Assembly (NCBI RefSeq): GCF_000296815.2 | Contig: NZ_CAIT01000009.1 | Coordinates: forward strand, 1,852,001-1,916,000 | DNA length: 64,000 nucleotides | Source: Fibrisoma limi BUZ 3 | Lineage (GTDB): Bacteria > Bacteroidota > Bacteroidia > Cytophagales > Spirosomataceae | Reading direction: 5' to 3' | Translations under genes and position numbers: made by a program | Notes under the pieces: generated by a model | The model's database searches: none | What the model saw: only the letters and a program-made list of their open reading frames with translations | What the model was told of the DNA's origin: nothing | Shown here: positions 8,026-16,277 of the stretch, one piece after another | Layout of the letters: each line of letters starts with the position of its first letter | How positions within the stretch are numbered: position 1 is the stretch's first letter

Positions 8026-9263
8026 AGGTTCGCCTGCGGATCAACGATTTTGCCAACAAACAGCACGGTGTTTGAGGTTTTTTCGTGAATTACGAACACA
8101 AATGGCCGGTCGCAAAGCAGCGGCATCGGTGCCGACGTGACCGAAATACCACCGGTCGTAACGGCTGCGGCTTCGGTACCTTTCTCATCAACAGCTACGA
8201 ACGTGTTCTGCTTGACAAAGCTGAGCGTAAGCCCACCTTTTGAATTGATGCGGGTGAAGTCGGCCTGGTCTGTGAACGCCGTTGGCATACCCATCGCTTT
8301 TAGCACGTCGTTCAGCTTGATTTCATAGCTCAATGTGAACTTGGGGAGGCCAATATCAATCTTGCCGGTTTTAAGCTCCTGCTGCAACTGCTTCCAGTCT
8401 GCATCGGTCAGGCTGTTCAGCACAGCGTCGGCGTTTGAATTCTGAGCCGGCAGCAGTACCGTCATCGCGAACTTGTCGTTCCCATAAGGCAGTTCAAAGG
8501 CCGAGTACGTAGGCCGGGAAGCCCGACGCAGCTCTGTGTTCAGGCGCATCATCCGTACGGTTTTCTGCTGACCCGACGCGAGCGTAAACGGCGCGTCAAT
8601 AGTTTGCCCGGGGTTGAACTGAGTTTTCCAGTCGCCTTTGAAATACAGCGCGTTCATCAGGAACATGACGTTCTCGGGCTGAATCTGATCCAGTACTTTC
8701 GGAATTTTACCGTTGGTTTTCTCGCTGGCCCAACTGTTGATCTTACCCAACGTAGCCGGGTCATCAAAATCCTGCGCGGAAACTTCGGCGTTGAACGTTT
8801 CTTTCAGCAGATCCTGAAAGGACTTTTCAACGGTGAACGTATTCCGATACCAGACTGAGTTGGCCAGTGCCAATGTAACCTTTGGATCAACCGAAGGCAG
8901 GTTCTGCATCAGATTTTTATAGGTCGTGTTTGCCTCGGCGAGCGTCTGAGCGTCCAGATTCAGGGTTTTCTGAATTTCACCTGCTGTCTGTCCGTTCGCG
9001 CCGTTCATGATCATCCCCAGCGCCATGTGCAGGCTCAAGGGGGAGATAAACACGTTTTTATTTTTCTCCTGCTCGCCGACCTGACGGGCAAAATCAAACG
9101 CAAATTCAGTTGTTTGACTGGCAAAGGGGGCCGAGATGCGAAGATCGGCACCAGTGCCGGGCTGATCAGGGCCGGGGGTTGTGTTGGTTTCCTTGCAACT
9201 GACAGCCGTCAGCATTAATCCAGCCACCGCTAAGGCGACAGTGCCAAACATGGTGTTGTTCAT
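8022..9263 (-). CDS. Serpin-family protease inhibitor, lipoprotein
   Basis: A 413-residue serpin of ordinary size with a lipoprotein signal (Cys23 in AVSC), then a Pro/Gly/Thr linker to the serpin fold. Recognisable signatures are NVFISPLSLHMALGMIMNGANG, FLMNALYFKGDW, the hinge DEKGTEAAAV, and the C-terminal RPFVFVIHEK and FVGKIVDP. Counting from the hinge Glu (about residue 360, P17) as in alpha-1-antitrypsin puts P1-P1' at Thr376-Ser377, suggesting a target that cleaves after small residues, not a trypsin-like one. The Ala-rich hinge implies an inhibitory serpin. It should sit on the periplasmic or outer surface and trap serine or cysteine proteases irreversibly. It overlaps the following gene by 4 nt. 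Confidence 0.95.
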   Translation of the reverse strand: MNNTMFGTVALAVAGLMLTAVSCKETNTTPGPDQPGTGADLRISAPFASQTTEFAFDFARQVGEQEKNKNVFISPLSLHMALGMIMNGANGQTAGEIQKTLNLDAQTLAEANTTYKNLMQNLPSVDPKVTLALANSVWYRNTFTVEKSFQDLLKETFNAEVSAQDFDDPATLGKINSWASEKTNGKIPKVLDQIQPENVMFLMNALYFKGDWKTQFNPGQTIDAPFTLASGQQKTVRMMRLNTELRRASRPTYSAFELPYGNDKFAMTVLLPAQNSNADAVLNSLTDADWKQLQQELKTGKIDIGLPKFTLSYEIKLNDVLKAMGMPTAFTDQADFTRINSKGGLTLSFVKQNTFVAVDEKGTEAAAVTTGGISVTSAPMPLLCDRPFVFVIHEKTSNTVLFVGKIVDPQANL

Positions 9264-9316
9264 AAAGCATTCAATTAGTTGTTGTTCACTTACGTATCAA
9301 GCAAGGGACTGCCTGC

Positions 9317-9781
9317 TTATTTGCAGTCGGCAAAGGCGTTGCGCTGCTGCCGGACAGCACTGACCAGGTCCTCAAATCCCGGAATGGTCTTGTTATATTC
9401 GAAGGTGACGCGGTGGCGGCTGTCGTTGAGTTGAATCTCTACGTACTCCGCCCCACCATCGGCGCAGTCGGGGCAGCCAAGCGTTTCGGGTACTTTCTGG
9501 AAAGCGTCGAAATTAACCTTTGTGGCGATTTCATTCCATGTACCCGTATCAGTCTGCTTCTGGCAGTTGATGGTCGGGTTTTTAGCCGGTTCCCGGCTGG
9601 TTTTGGTAAAAACAGTGTTCTTGTTGTCGATCACAACGTCCTGCTGGCAATAGCCAACGCACATGCCAAAACTAGTTCCCGACCGCACGGTCAGCGAACT
9701 TCCATTAGTTCCGGGGTTGAAATCCTGCTGGCAGCTTCCCAGAACTAACAGCATCAGGGCACTCACAATTGTCTTCTTCAT
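9317..9781 (-). CDS. Cysteine-rich lipoprotein, unknown
   Basis: A 154-residue lipoprotein, MKKTIVSALMLLVLGSC (Cys17). The mature part has a GMCVGYC motif near residue 40 and further cysteines (INCQ, LGCPDCADGG, final DCK), seven in all, suggesting disulfides or a metal site in the periplasm. The frame is open upstream to 9916, but that part overlaps the preceding gene and lacks signal character, so I take the ATG at 9781. It begins 11 nt after the barrel-fusion gene and ends 53 nt before the serpin. Confidence 0.65.
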   Translation of the reverse strand: MKKTIVSALMLLVLGSCQQDFNPGTNGSSLTVRSGTSFGMCVGYCQQDVVIDNKNTVFTKTSREPAKNPTINCQKQTDTGTWNEIATKVNFDAFQKVPETLGCPDCADGGAEYVEIQLNDSRHRVTFEYNKTIPGFEDLVSAVRQQRNAFADCK

Positions 9782-9792
9782 CGTCAAGCACA

Positions 9793-11508
9793 TTAAAAAT
9801 GGTAATCCAATCCAAAACTCATTCCGGTCGCGGTCGGGCGGTTCGACACCCCGGCTTGCGGTCGTGTGCCGCTCTGTAATGAGGGCTGATACATACCCGC
9901 CAGGGAAGCCGACCACCGTTGCGTAGGCCGGTACCGGAACCGCAAGCCCATCGTAGCCGCCAGCGATACGGGCCGGTAAACCCCATCGCCGGCCGAGATG
10001 GTTAAGTCGTTGGCCACGGTGTTCCGTACGAACCAGTTGGTCAGCATACCGCCCAGTACGGTAAAGCTCAGCCGATTACGGGGCCGAATCTGATAGCCAA
10101 CCTGCACCGGTACCTGTACGTAGACATAGTCATTGGCCGTAGCTTGTCGGGTTTTCTCGTCGTAAACGTTGGCCGCTACGTTCGGGTTTGACAGCATGGT
10201 GTTGCTGACAAAACTGCCCTTGTAGTCCGAAGCAGCGTTCAATGCATTGCCAGCACTGGTGACCAGACTGTTGCGCAGCGCATCCACGTACAGATTTGAC
10301 GAATTCCCCGAAGCTGCCTGCAATTCGGTCGTGCGGACTACGTATGACGACGACAACTGGGCCGGGCTCTCGACCGTTGAACGCCCCTGCAAGTAGCCTA
10401 CACCGGTTTCAATCGTCCAGTGTTCATTCATCTGTATACCCGCCGTAGCCTGGTACGCTACCGAAAAGTTGGCCCGGCTAGTTACCGTTGATCGGTCGTA
10501 GGCCGGTGTGTTCTGTACGAAAGCGTTGCTGTTCATAGCGGTCAGCGTTGGTGTCGGCATCGCCTGACGAACCGATACGGAGGAGTTGAACGCCCCCGGC
10601 ATCACACTGACCGATGCCCACAATTCCCGAGACTGGTTTTTAGGCTGCTCAGATTCGGGGCTACTCGTCGGCTCGGGCGCGCGGAACCAGATGATGCGCT
10701 GCGTACCGTACAACTGCTTGAACTGCACCGGACGATTCGCCAGCCGTTCCAGGTTCATGGACGATACCTGTAAAACAGTTGGTTCCGGTATGTTGTTGGG
10801 TACCACCGACGGAGCCGTTGGCTCGGCGAAGGTCGTTGCATTCATCCGATTCTCTTCGCCCATTGCTGGCGTTGACGTTGTCCGCGACGGTCGGCGGCTC
10901 GTTGAACCAGCCAGCAAATCACGATCCGTAACCTGCCCACGTCGCCCCGCATACCGATCCGCGGGTAGCTGGTAGCCCGGCCTCCCACTGGCAGGAGCGG
11001 TTGAGGGACGTTCGCTACGGGCTTGATCCGATGTGTGGGCCGACTCGGTTGGGCGTCGACTTCCGGCGACGGATTCGGTCGGGTCGTTTTGGGCTATGTC
11101 TGGCGTTGATGGCCCGACAGGTACGGTTGCTGCCTGGCCGGATGCCGGGGCTTCGGTTGCTCCTTTTCCAGTTGTGGCCAGATTTGACTCGGTGTCTTGT
11201 GGAGCGGGAGCTGACTGCTGCGCAACCGGCTGTTCACTGAGGCCAGGCTGCTGGAAAGTAGCCCACCAGCCCACCAGCAGCAGGACCACCGCAGCGGCAA
11301 TACCTACGCCCCAGACTACGGGTCGGGATGCGCTCCAGCCCAATCCCCACAGCGGTAGGATCTTTGGATTCTCCGACTCGTCTAACTGGCGTTCGATCGC
11401 GTCCCACACACGGGGTGGGGGCGTTTCGGCCGCTTCGTCGAACGCATTTCGCCAGGCTGAATCAAAGTCTGACGAATCGTCGGGTGTATATTCTTCAAAT
11501 TGACTCAT
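9793..11508 (-). CDS. Anti-sigma-like inner-membrane anchor fused to outer-membrane beta-barrel
   Basis: A 571-residue protein. Residues 1-65 are an acidic cytoplasmic segment (EEYTPDDSSDFDSAWRNAF, PPPRVWDAIERQL), one membrane helix follows (VVWGVGIAAAVVLLLVGWW), then a long low-complexity Pro/Ser/Thr/Ala/Gln-rich periplasmic linker to about residue 280, and finally a barrel-like domain with ELWASVSVMPGAF, WTIETGVGYLQGRST, YVQVPVQVGYQIRP, LSFTVLGGMLTNWFV and the aromatic end LDYHF. It overlaps the ECF sigma gene by 14 nt, as anti-sigma factors do. The zinc-type HxxxCxxC motif is absent. The role as anti-sigma and envelope-spanning sensor is inferred from position and architecture. Confidence 0.7.
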   Translation of the reverse strand: MSQFEEYTPDDSSDFDSAWRNAFDEAAETPPPRVWDAIERQLDESENPKILPLWGLGWSASRPVVWGVGIAAAVVLLLVGWWATFQQPGLSEQPVAQQSAPAPQDTESNLATTGKGATEAPASGQAATVPVGPSTPDIAQNDPTESVAGSRRPTESAHTSDQARSERPSTAPASGRPGYQLPADRYAGRRGQVTDRDLLAGSTSRRPSRTTSTPAMGEENRMNATTFAEPTAPSVVPNNIPEPTVLQVSSMNLERLANRPVQFKQLYGTQRIIWFRAPEPTSSPESEQPKNQSRELWASVSVMPGAFNSSVSVRQAMPTPTLTAMNSNAFVQNTPAYDRSTVTSRANFSVAYQATAGIQMNEHWTIETGVGYLQGRSTVESPAQLSSSYVVRTTELQAASGNSSNLYVDALRNSLVTSAGNALNAASDYKGSFVSNTMLSNPNVAANVYDEKTRQATANDYVYVQVPVQVGYQIRPRNRLSFTVLGGMLTNWFVRNTVANDLTISAGDGVYRPVSLAATMGLRFRYRPTQRWSASLAGMYQPSLQSGTRPQAGVSNRPTATGMSFGLDYHF

Positions 11509-12046
11509 CTCTTACGCGTTGTTCATTTCTTAGTTTCTGCTGCAATAAAGTTCGCGCCCGGGCATATTGCGATTTGGATGTTCCTTCCGCAATCTCAAGC
11601 ATCTCGGCAATCTCCGGATGGTTATACCCTTCGATCGCGTACAGGTTGAAGACCGTCCGGCAGCCCGGCGGCAGCTCCTGTATCAGTTGAAGCAGATACT
11701 GGTAGTTCAGCGACGGTAAACTTTCGTCGGCCTGCGGCAGAATAGGGGCCATTTCCTGCACATCGGCAGTATGTTCCCAGGGTTTTTCCTTGCGCAGGTG
11801 TTTCAGCGCTGTGTTAATGACCACGCGCTTCAACCAGGCTTCCAGTGGGCATTCGAATCGGAACGATCCAATATGCCGGTATATTTTTACGAACGAATCC
11901 TGCAGGACATCTTCTGCTTCATCGGGGTCTTTGACGTAGCGTTTGCAAACCACAAAGAGCTTCCCGGCAAACCGCTCGTAGAGCTGTCGCTGTACAGTTC
12001 GATCCTGACGTCGGCATCCTTCGACTAGTGCGTATTCATCCAGCAT
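11495..12046 (-). CDS. ECF-family RNA polymerase sigma factor
   Basis: A 183-residue sigma-70 family protein with only regions 2 and 4. Region 2 shows YERFAGKLFVVCKRYV, DPDEAEDVLQDSFVKIY and the AWLKRVVINTALKHLRK element. Region 4 has LQLIQELPPGCRTVFNLYAIEGYNHPEIAEM and the helix-turn-helix EGTSKSQYARARTLL. It directs RNA polymerase to a specific set of promoters, usually including its own operon. It is first in a run of seven close or overlapping minus-strand genes, so the barrel fusion, lipoproteins and serpin are likely targets. The 150 nt upstream is shared with a divergent gene. Confidence 0.93.
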   Translation of the reverse strand: MLDEYALVEGCRRQDRTVQRQLYERFAGKLFVVCKRYVKDPDEAEDVLQDSFVKIYRHIGSFRFECPLEAWLKRVVINTALKHLRKEKPWEHTADVQEMAPILPQADESLPSLNYQYLLQLIQELPPGCRTVFNLYAIEGYNHPEIAEMLEIAEGTSKSQYARARTLLQQKLRNEQRVRDESI

Positions 12047-12209
12047 ATCAACGTTGATAACGCAAAGACCCAGGGTTTTAGCAAACCGTTGGAAGTAGAA
12101 TAAAAAAAGTTTAGTATTTTACATAGAGAAGATTGAACGCTGTATCTATCTTCTGCTGAGTTATTGACAAACCTTACCTTTTCAGCCATTTTTTGCAATG
12201 ACATTCATC

Positions 12210-13067
12210 ATGAATCGTAGAAATGCACTACGTTATTCGGTAGGAATAGGCTTTTTATCGTTTATAACCCCTGGATTTTTCTGCAATTCCGCACCTGCCC
12301 GCCGGTTCAGCATTGGTGCCTGCGACTGGTCGATAGGCAAGTCGTCGGATGTGGGCGCGTTTGATGTAGCTAAGCAAATTGGGCTTGATGGTATACAGGT
12401 GAACATGGGCTCCGAAGCCAACAATATGCACCTGCGTCAAAAAGAGGTACAGGCCGCGTACAAGGCAGCGGCTCAGCGAACGGGCGTGCAGATAGGTGGC
12501 CTGGCGCTGGGAGCGCTGAACGACGTACCGTATAAGTCGGACCCGCGTACGGAACAATGGGTGCAGGATAGCGTGGACGTTGCCAAAGCACTGGGAGTCA
12601 AAAACATTTTGCTCGCTTTCTTTAATAAAAATGACCTGCGCAACGACCCGCAAGGACAGCAGGTTGTCGTTGAACGGCTGAAGGCGGTAGCGCCCAAAGC
12701 CGAAAAAGCGGGTGTTATCCTGGGCATCGAATCATGGCTGTCGGCACCGGAACACCTGGCCATTATCAATGCGGTCGGTTCCCCGGCCGTCAAGGTCTAC
12801 TACGATGTCTGCAACTCGTCGGTCATGGGCTATGATATAGCTAAGGAAATCCGTGATCTGGGTAAGGACATGATCTGCGAATTTCACCTGAAGGAAAACG
12901 GCTACCTGCTCGGTAAAGGCGAGATTGACCTCATTAAAGTTCGGCAAACGATCGACGACATTGGCTATACCGGCTGGCTGCACATTGAAGGAGCTATTCC
13001 AAAGGGTAAACCAATGCTCGAAAGTTACGTAGAAAACAACCGGACCGTTCGGTCGCTGTTCAGCTAA
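12210..13067 (+). CDS. Sugar phosphate isomerase/epimerase-like TIM barrel, exported
   Basis: A 285-residue protein of the xylose isomerase-like TIM barrel (AP endonuclease 2) superfamily: IGLDGIQVNMGS, ILGIESWLS, VKVYYDVCNSS, CEFHLKENGYLLGKGEIDL and LHIEG carry the usual acidic and His metal ligands. The N-terminus MNRRNALRYSVGIGF has twin arginines and a hydrophobic stretch, so Tat export is likely. The ATG at 12210 is chosen because it places the twin arginines at residues 3-4; an in-frame ATG at 12198 is possible. It precedes the PVC-type cytochrome gene by 26 nt, so the two probably act together on a sugar or 3-keto-sugar in the periplasm (inference). Confidence 0.8.
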   Translation: MNRRNALRYSVGIGFLSFITPGFFCNSAPARRFSIGACDWSIGKSSDVGAFDVAKQIGLDGIQVNMGSEANNMHLRQKEVQAAYKAAAQRTGVQIGGLALGALNDVPYKSDPRTEQWVQDSVDVAKALGVKNILLAFFNKNDLRNDPQGQQVVVERLKAVAPKAEKAGVILGIESWLSAPEHLAIINAVGSPAVKVYYDVCNSSVMGYDIAKEIRDLGKDMICEFHLKENGYLLGKGEIDLIKVRQTIDDIGYTGWLHIEGAIPKGKPMLESYVENNRTVRSLFS

Positions 13068-13093
13068 CCAATACATCCTGCCTCCATACGTGT

Positions 13094-16087
13094 ATGAAAA
13101 TGACATTACCAGCATTTTACAGCCCGCTTCTTGCGCTCGCCACGGCTGGCTTGCTATACGTAGCAGGCCCGACAATGCGGCAACCGCAACCCACGAAACC
13201 AATGCCGGAACGGGTTGCGCTGCACGGCCTTGTGGTCGATGATGATTCGAACCGGCTGTATTTGCCGGACGACCTGGAGGCTACGCTTTGGGCCGAAGCC
13301 CCCATGTTTTACAATCCTACAAACATGGATATTGACGCCAGGGGGCGGGTCTGGATCACCGAAGCCGTGAACTACCGGAAGTTTAACAACAAGCCGGAAG
13401 AACGGCTGGATCATCCCGAAGGTGAACGGGTCGTGATTCTGGAAGACACCGATCAGGACGGGAAAGCTGACAAATCAACGGTGTTTGTGCAGGATAAAGA
13501 GTTGGTTTCTCCGCTCGGTATTGCCGTCATCGGCAAAAAGGTGATTGTATCCTGCGCTCCCAACCTGGTGGTGTACACGGACGAAGATGGCGATGACCAC
13601 CCCGACAAAAAAGAAATCCTGCTGACCGGATTCGGCGGTCTCGATCACGATCACTCGCTGCACGCGCTGGCGGTTGGTCCGGATGGCAAATACTATTTCA
13701 ACACCGGAAACGCTGGTCCGCACATCGTAACGGACAAAAGCGGCTGGACCCTTCGCTCGGGTAGCCTGTACGTCGGTGGTACGCCTTACAACAAAATCAA
13801 CCACGGCAACCAGATCAGCGACGACGGCCGGGTCTGGGTGGGCGGGCTGGCCCTGCGCATCAATCCCGACGGAACGGCCATGAAGGTGATGGGTCATAAT
13901 TTCCGTAACAACTACGAAACGGCCCTGGATTCGTATGGCAACATGTGGCAGAACGACAACGACGATCAGGTGGTTGCCTGCCGCACGAGCTGGCTCATGG
14001 AGGGCGGTAACGCTGGCTACTTCAGCAGCGACGGTACCCGCTACTGGCAGGCAGATCAGCGACCGGGCCAGGACGTACCCACGGCTCACTGGCACCAGGA
14101 TGACCCGGGTGTGATCCCGGCCGGCGACATTACTGGGGCCGGTTCGCCGACGGGCATGGTCGTATACGAAGGCGACGAACTGGGACCGCGGTACCGGGGG
14201 ATGCTCCTGAGCGCCGAGGCTGGTCGGAATGTGATTTTTGGCTATAAACCCGAGCCGGTAGGAGCAGGGTATCGGTTGCCCCGTACCGACCTGATCAGTT
14301 CGTTTCCAACGGTTGATGAAAACTACAAATGGAACGATGTTGATAAAGACACCCGCAAGTGGTTCCGGCCCAGCGACGTAGCCGTTGGTACAGACGGTGC
14401 CCTGTACATCGCCGATTGGTATGACCCGATTGTGGGTGGCCACCAGATGAAAGACGGAAAAGGCTACGGCCGGATCTATCGCATTACGCCCCGTGGTAAG
14501 AAACTGAAAGCGCCCGTTATTAACCTGAAAACCACGCAGGGGCAAATTGCTGCCCTGCTGAACCCAGCCGTGAACGTGCGGGCGCTCGGCTTTGAAGCGC
14601 TCAAAGCTCAGGGCGATAACGTAGTGGAAGCGTTGCTGCCGTTGCTGTCGTCGGATAATCCCTACCACCGGGCCCGGGTTGTATTTCTGATGGCCAATCT
14701 GGGACCGGAGGGTGAGTATGAAGTAACGCGGCTATTACGTTCGGAGGTGCCCATGCTGCGGATTGCGGCCATTCGGGCGTTGCGGAGTGCCAGCGCGGGT
14801 GTATCCATCCGGCCGGGGGAAGAACTAACCCGGGCCGAGAAAGCCTTACTGCCCCTGCTCGGTAATCTGGCCGATGACCCATCGCCCGCAGTGCGTCGGG
14901 AGGTCGCCATTGCACTACGGGACGTTCCGTATGCCGATTGCCGGTTTATGCTGAAGAGCCTGATCAAGGGATATGATGGTAAAGACCGGTGGTATCTGGA
15001 AGCCCTCGGGCAAGCGGCTGATGGTAAGGCGGAAGCTCTGTTTGCCGAGCTGCGCCCCAGCTTACCCGAAGACCCTACGCAGTGGGACCAGCGGATGGCT
15101 AATTTAATCTGGCGACTGCATCCGGCTTCGGCTGTTACGTTGCTGCAACAGCGGGCTGCGTCGCCTGCGTTGACGGCTGATGCCCGGCGACAGGCGATTA
15201 CCGCACTAGGTTTCATTAAAAACGTGCAGGCCGCTAACGCGATGGTGGCCTTAGCTAAATCGCCGGACAAAGAAATTGCTGATCAGGCTACCTACTGGGC
15301 TGGATTCCGGCGCGGCAACGATTGGGCTACGCTGATCAACTGGGAGGAAGCTATGCCTTCGAAACTGTCGGCTGCCGAGCAGGCTATGCTGGCGAAACGG
15401 CAGATCCTGCTGGATGAGTACAAATCGGATACGGAAAAACGTCGGGTCGCTCTTGAAATGGCCCGCAACGCCGAAGGGGGAAAGGTACTGGTTGGCCTCG
15501 TAGCTGATAATAAACTGCCGGATAATCTAAAGAAGGCGGTTGCGCAGGCTATCCTGAAAAATCCGGACCAAAGTGTACGTACTATGGCGAAGGAGTATTT
15601 TGCTGAGAACGTAGAAAAAGTAACCGATGCGGACAAGTCGTCGGCCGGAACGCTGTCCGTTGAGCAGGTAGCAGCCCTGACCGGCGATAAAACCGCCGGG
15701 CAATCGGTATTTAAGACCAATTGTGCAACCTGCCACCGCCATGGTAAACAGGGGAACGACATTGGCCCCGAGCTGACCAGAATTCACCAGAAATTCGACA
15801 AAAATGGTTTGCTCGATGCCATTATTCACCCCAGTGCCGGGCTGGCATTCGGCTACGAACCCTGGTTAATCACGACTAAAGCGGGTCAGACGTACTACGG
15901 CTTTCTGATCAGCGACGGAACGCAGTCGCTGATAGTTAAGGATGCCGCCGGACAGAAACATACCATCCCGACCAGTAAAGTCTTTTCGCGCAAGCAATAC
16001 AAAACCAGCCTCATGCCCGACCCGGTATCGATGGGTCTGAATCAGCAGCAACTGGCCGATCTGGCGGCTTATCTGCTGAAGCAATAA
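13094..16087 (+). CDS. PVC-type heme-binding CxxCH protein (dehydrogenase-like propeller, HEAT repeats, cytochrome c)
   Basis: A 997-residue periplasmic protein. After a signal peptide the first half is a beta-propeller dehydrogenase-like domain (DIDARGRVWITEAVNYR, LDHDHSLHALAVGPDGKYYFNTGN, DVAVGTDGALYIADWYDPIVGG). The middle (about 480-850) is HEAT-like helical repeats (VRALGFEAL, VRREVAIALRD). The C-terminus is a cytochrome c domain with a single covalent heme motif, C877-A-T-C880-H881, and a distal region ending at the stop. This matches the Pirellula/Verrucomicrobium family, also widespread in Bacteroidota. A sugar dehydrogenase or electron-transfer role is likely but unproven. It is cotranscribed with the upstream TIM-barrel gene. 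Confidence 0.88.
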   Translation: MKMTLPAFYSPLLALATAGLLYVAGPTMRQPQPTKPMPERVALHGLVVDDDSNRLYLPDDLEATLWAEAPMFYNPTNMDIDARGRVWITEAVNYRKFNNKPEERLDHPEGERVVILEDTDQDGKADKSTVFVQDKELVSPLGIAVIGKKVIVSCAPNLVVYTDEDGDDHPDKKEILLTGFGGLDHDHSLHALAVGPDGKYYFNTGNAGPHIVTDKSGWTLRSGSLYVGGTPYNKINHGNQISDDGRVWVGGLALRINPDGTAMKVMGHNFRNNYETALDSYGNMWQNDNDDQVVACRTSWLMEGGNAGYFSSDGTRYWQADQRPGQDVPTAHWHQDDPGVIPAGDITGAGSPTGMVVYEGDELGPRYRGMLLSAEAGRNVIFGYKPEPVGAGYRLPRTDLISSFPTVDENYKWNDVDKDTRKWFRPSDVAVGTDGALYIADWYDPIVGGHQMKDGKGYGRIYRITPRGKKLKAPVINLKTTQGQIAALLNPAVNVRALGFEALKAQGDNVVEALLPLLSSDNPYHRARVVFLMANLGPEGEYEVTRLLRSEVPMLRIAAIRALRSASAGVSIRPGEELTRAEKALLPLLGNLADDPSPAVRREVAIALRDVPYADCRFMLKSLIKGYDGKDRWYLEALGQAADGKAEALFAELRPSLPEDPTQWDQRMANLIWRLHPASAVTLLQQRAASPALTADARRQAITALGFIKNVQAANAMVALAKSPDKEIADQATYWAGFRRGNDWATLINWEEAMPSKLSAAEQAMLAKRQILLDEYKSDTEKRRVALEMARNAEGGKVLVGLVADNKLPDNLKKAVAQAILKNPDQSVRTMAKEYFAENVEKVTDADKSSAGTLSVEQVAALTGDKTAGQSVFKTNCATCHRHGKQGNDIGPELTRIHQKFDKNGLLDAIIHPSAGLAFGYEPWLITTKAGQTYYGFLISDGTQSLIVKDAAGQKHTIPTSKVFSRKQYKTSLMPDPVSMGLNQQQLADLAAYLLKQ

Positions 16088-16121
16088 ATGGTATAACTCT
16101 CTACCGGTGGTCTGGGAGCGA

Positions 16122-16184
16122 AAGGCTGATCGAATTGGTTAGACAGATAAAATTTTAATCTGCGAAATCAGTCTGATCGGCCTT
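16122..16184. other. Imperfect inverted repeat between the cytochrome and macroglobulin genes
   Basis: AAGGCTGATC (16122-16131) can pair with GATCGGCCTT (16175-16184) with one G-T wobble, and an inner CAGAT/ATCTG pair closes the loop. There is no clean T-tract, so it may be a weak terminator of the 12210-16087 unit or a regulatory hairpin. Confidence 0.35.
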
Positions 16185-16277
16185 ATCTGCGTTCTATTCT
16201 ATGGAAAACTGCTTCTTCGGGCATCTGTTTTAAACGAATGCCCGGTTTCGTTGTCTCTCCGAAAACGGATCGCCACT

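Noticed and set aside
13475-14668. A 397-codon minus-strand open frame
   Set aside because: It lies wholly antisense to the PVC-type cytochrome gene, whose plus-strand frame has clear domain motifs. The translated minus frame shows no recognisable domain or signal; long antisense frames are expected in GC-rich coding DNA.
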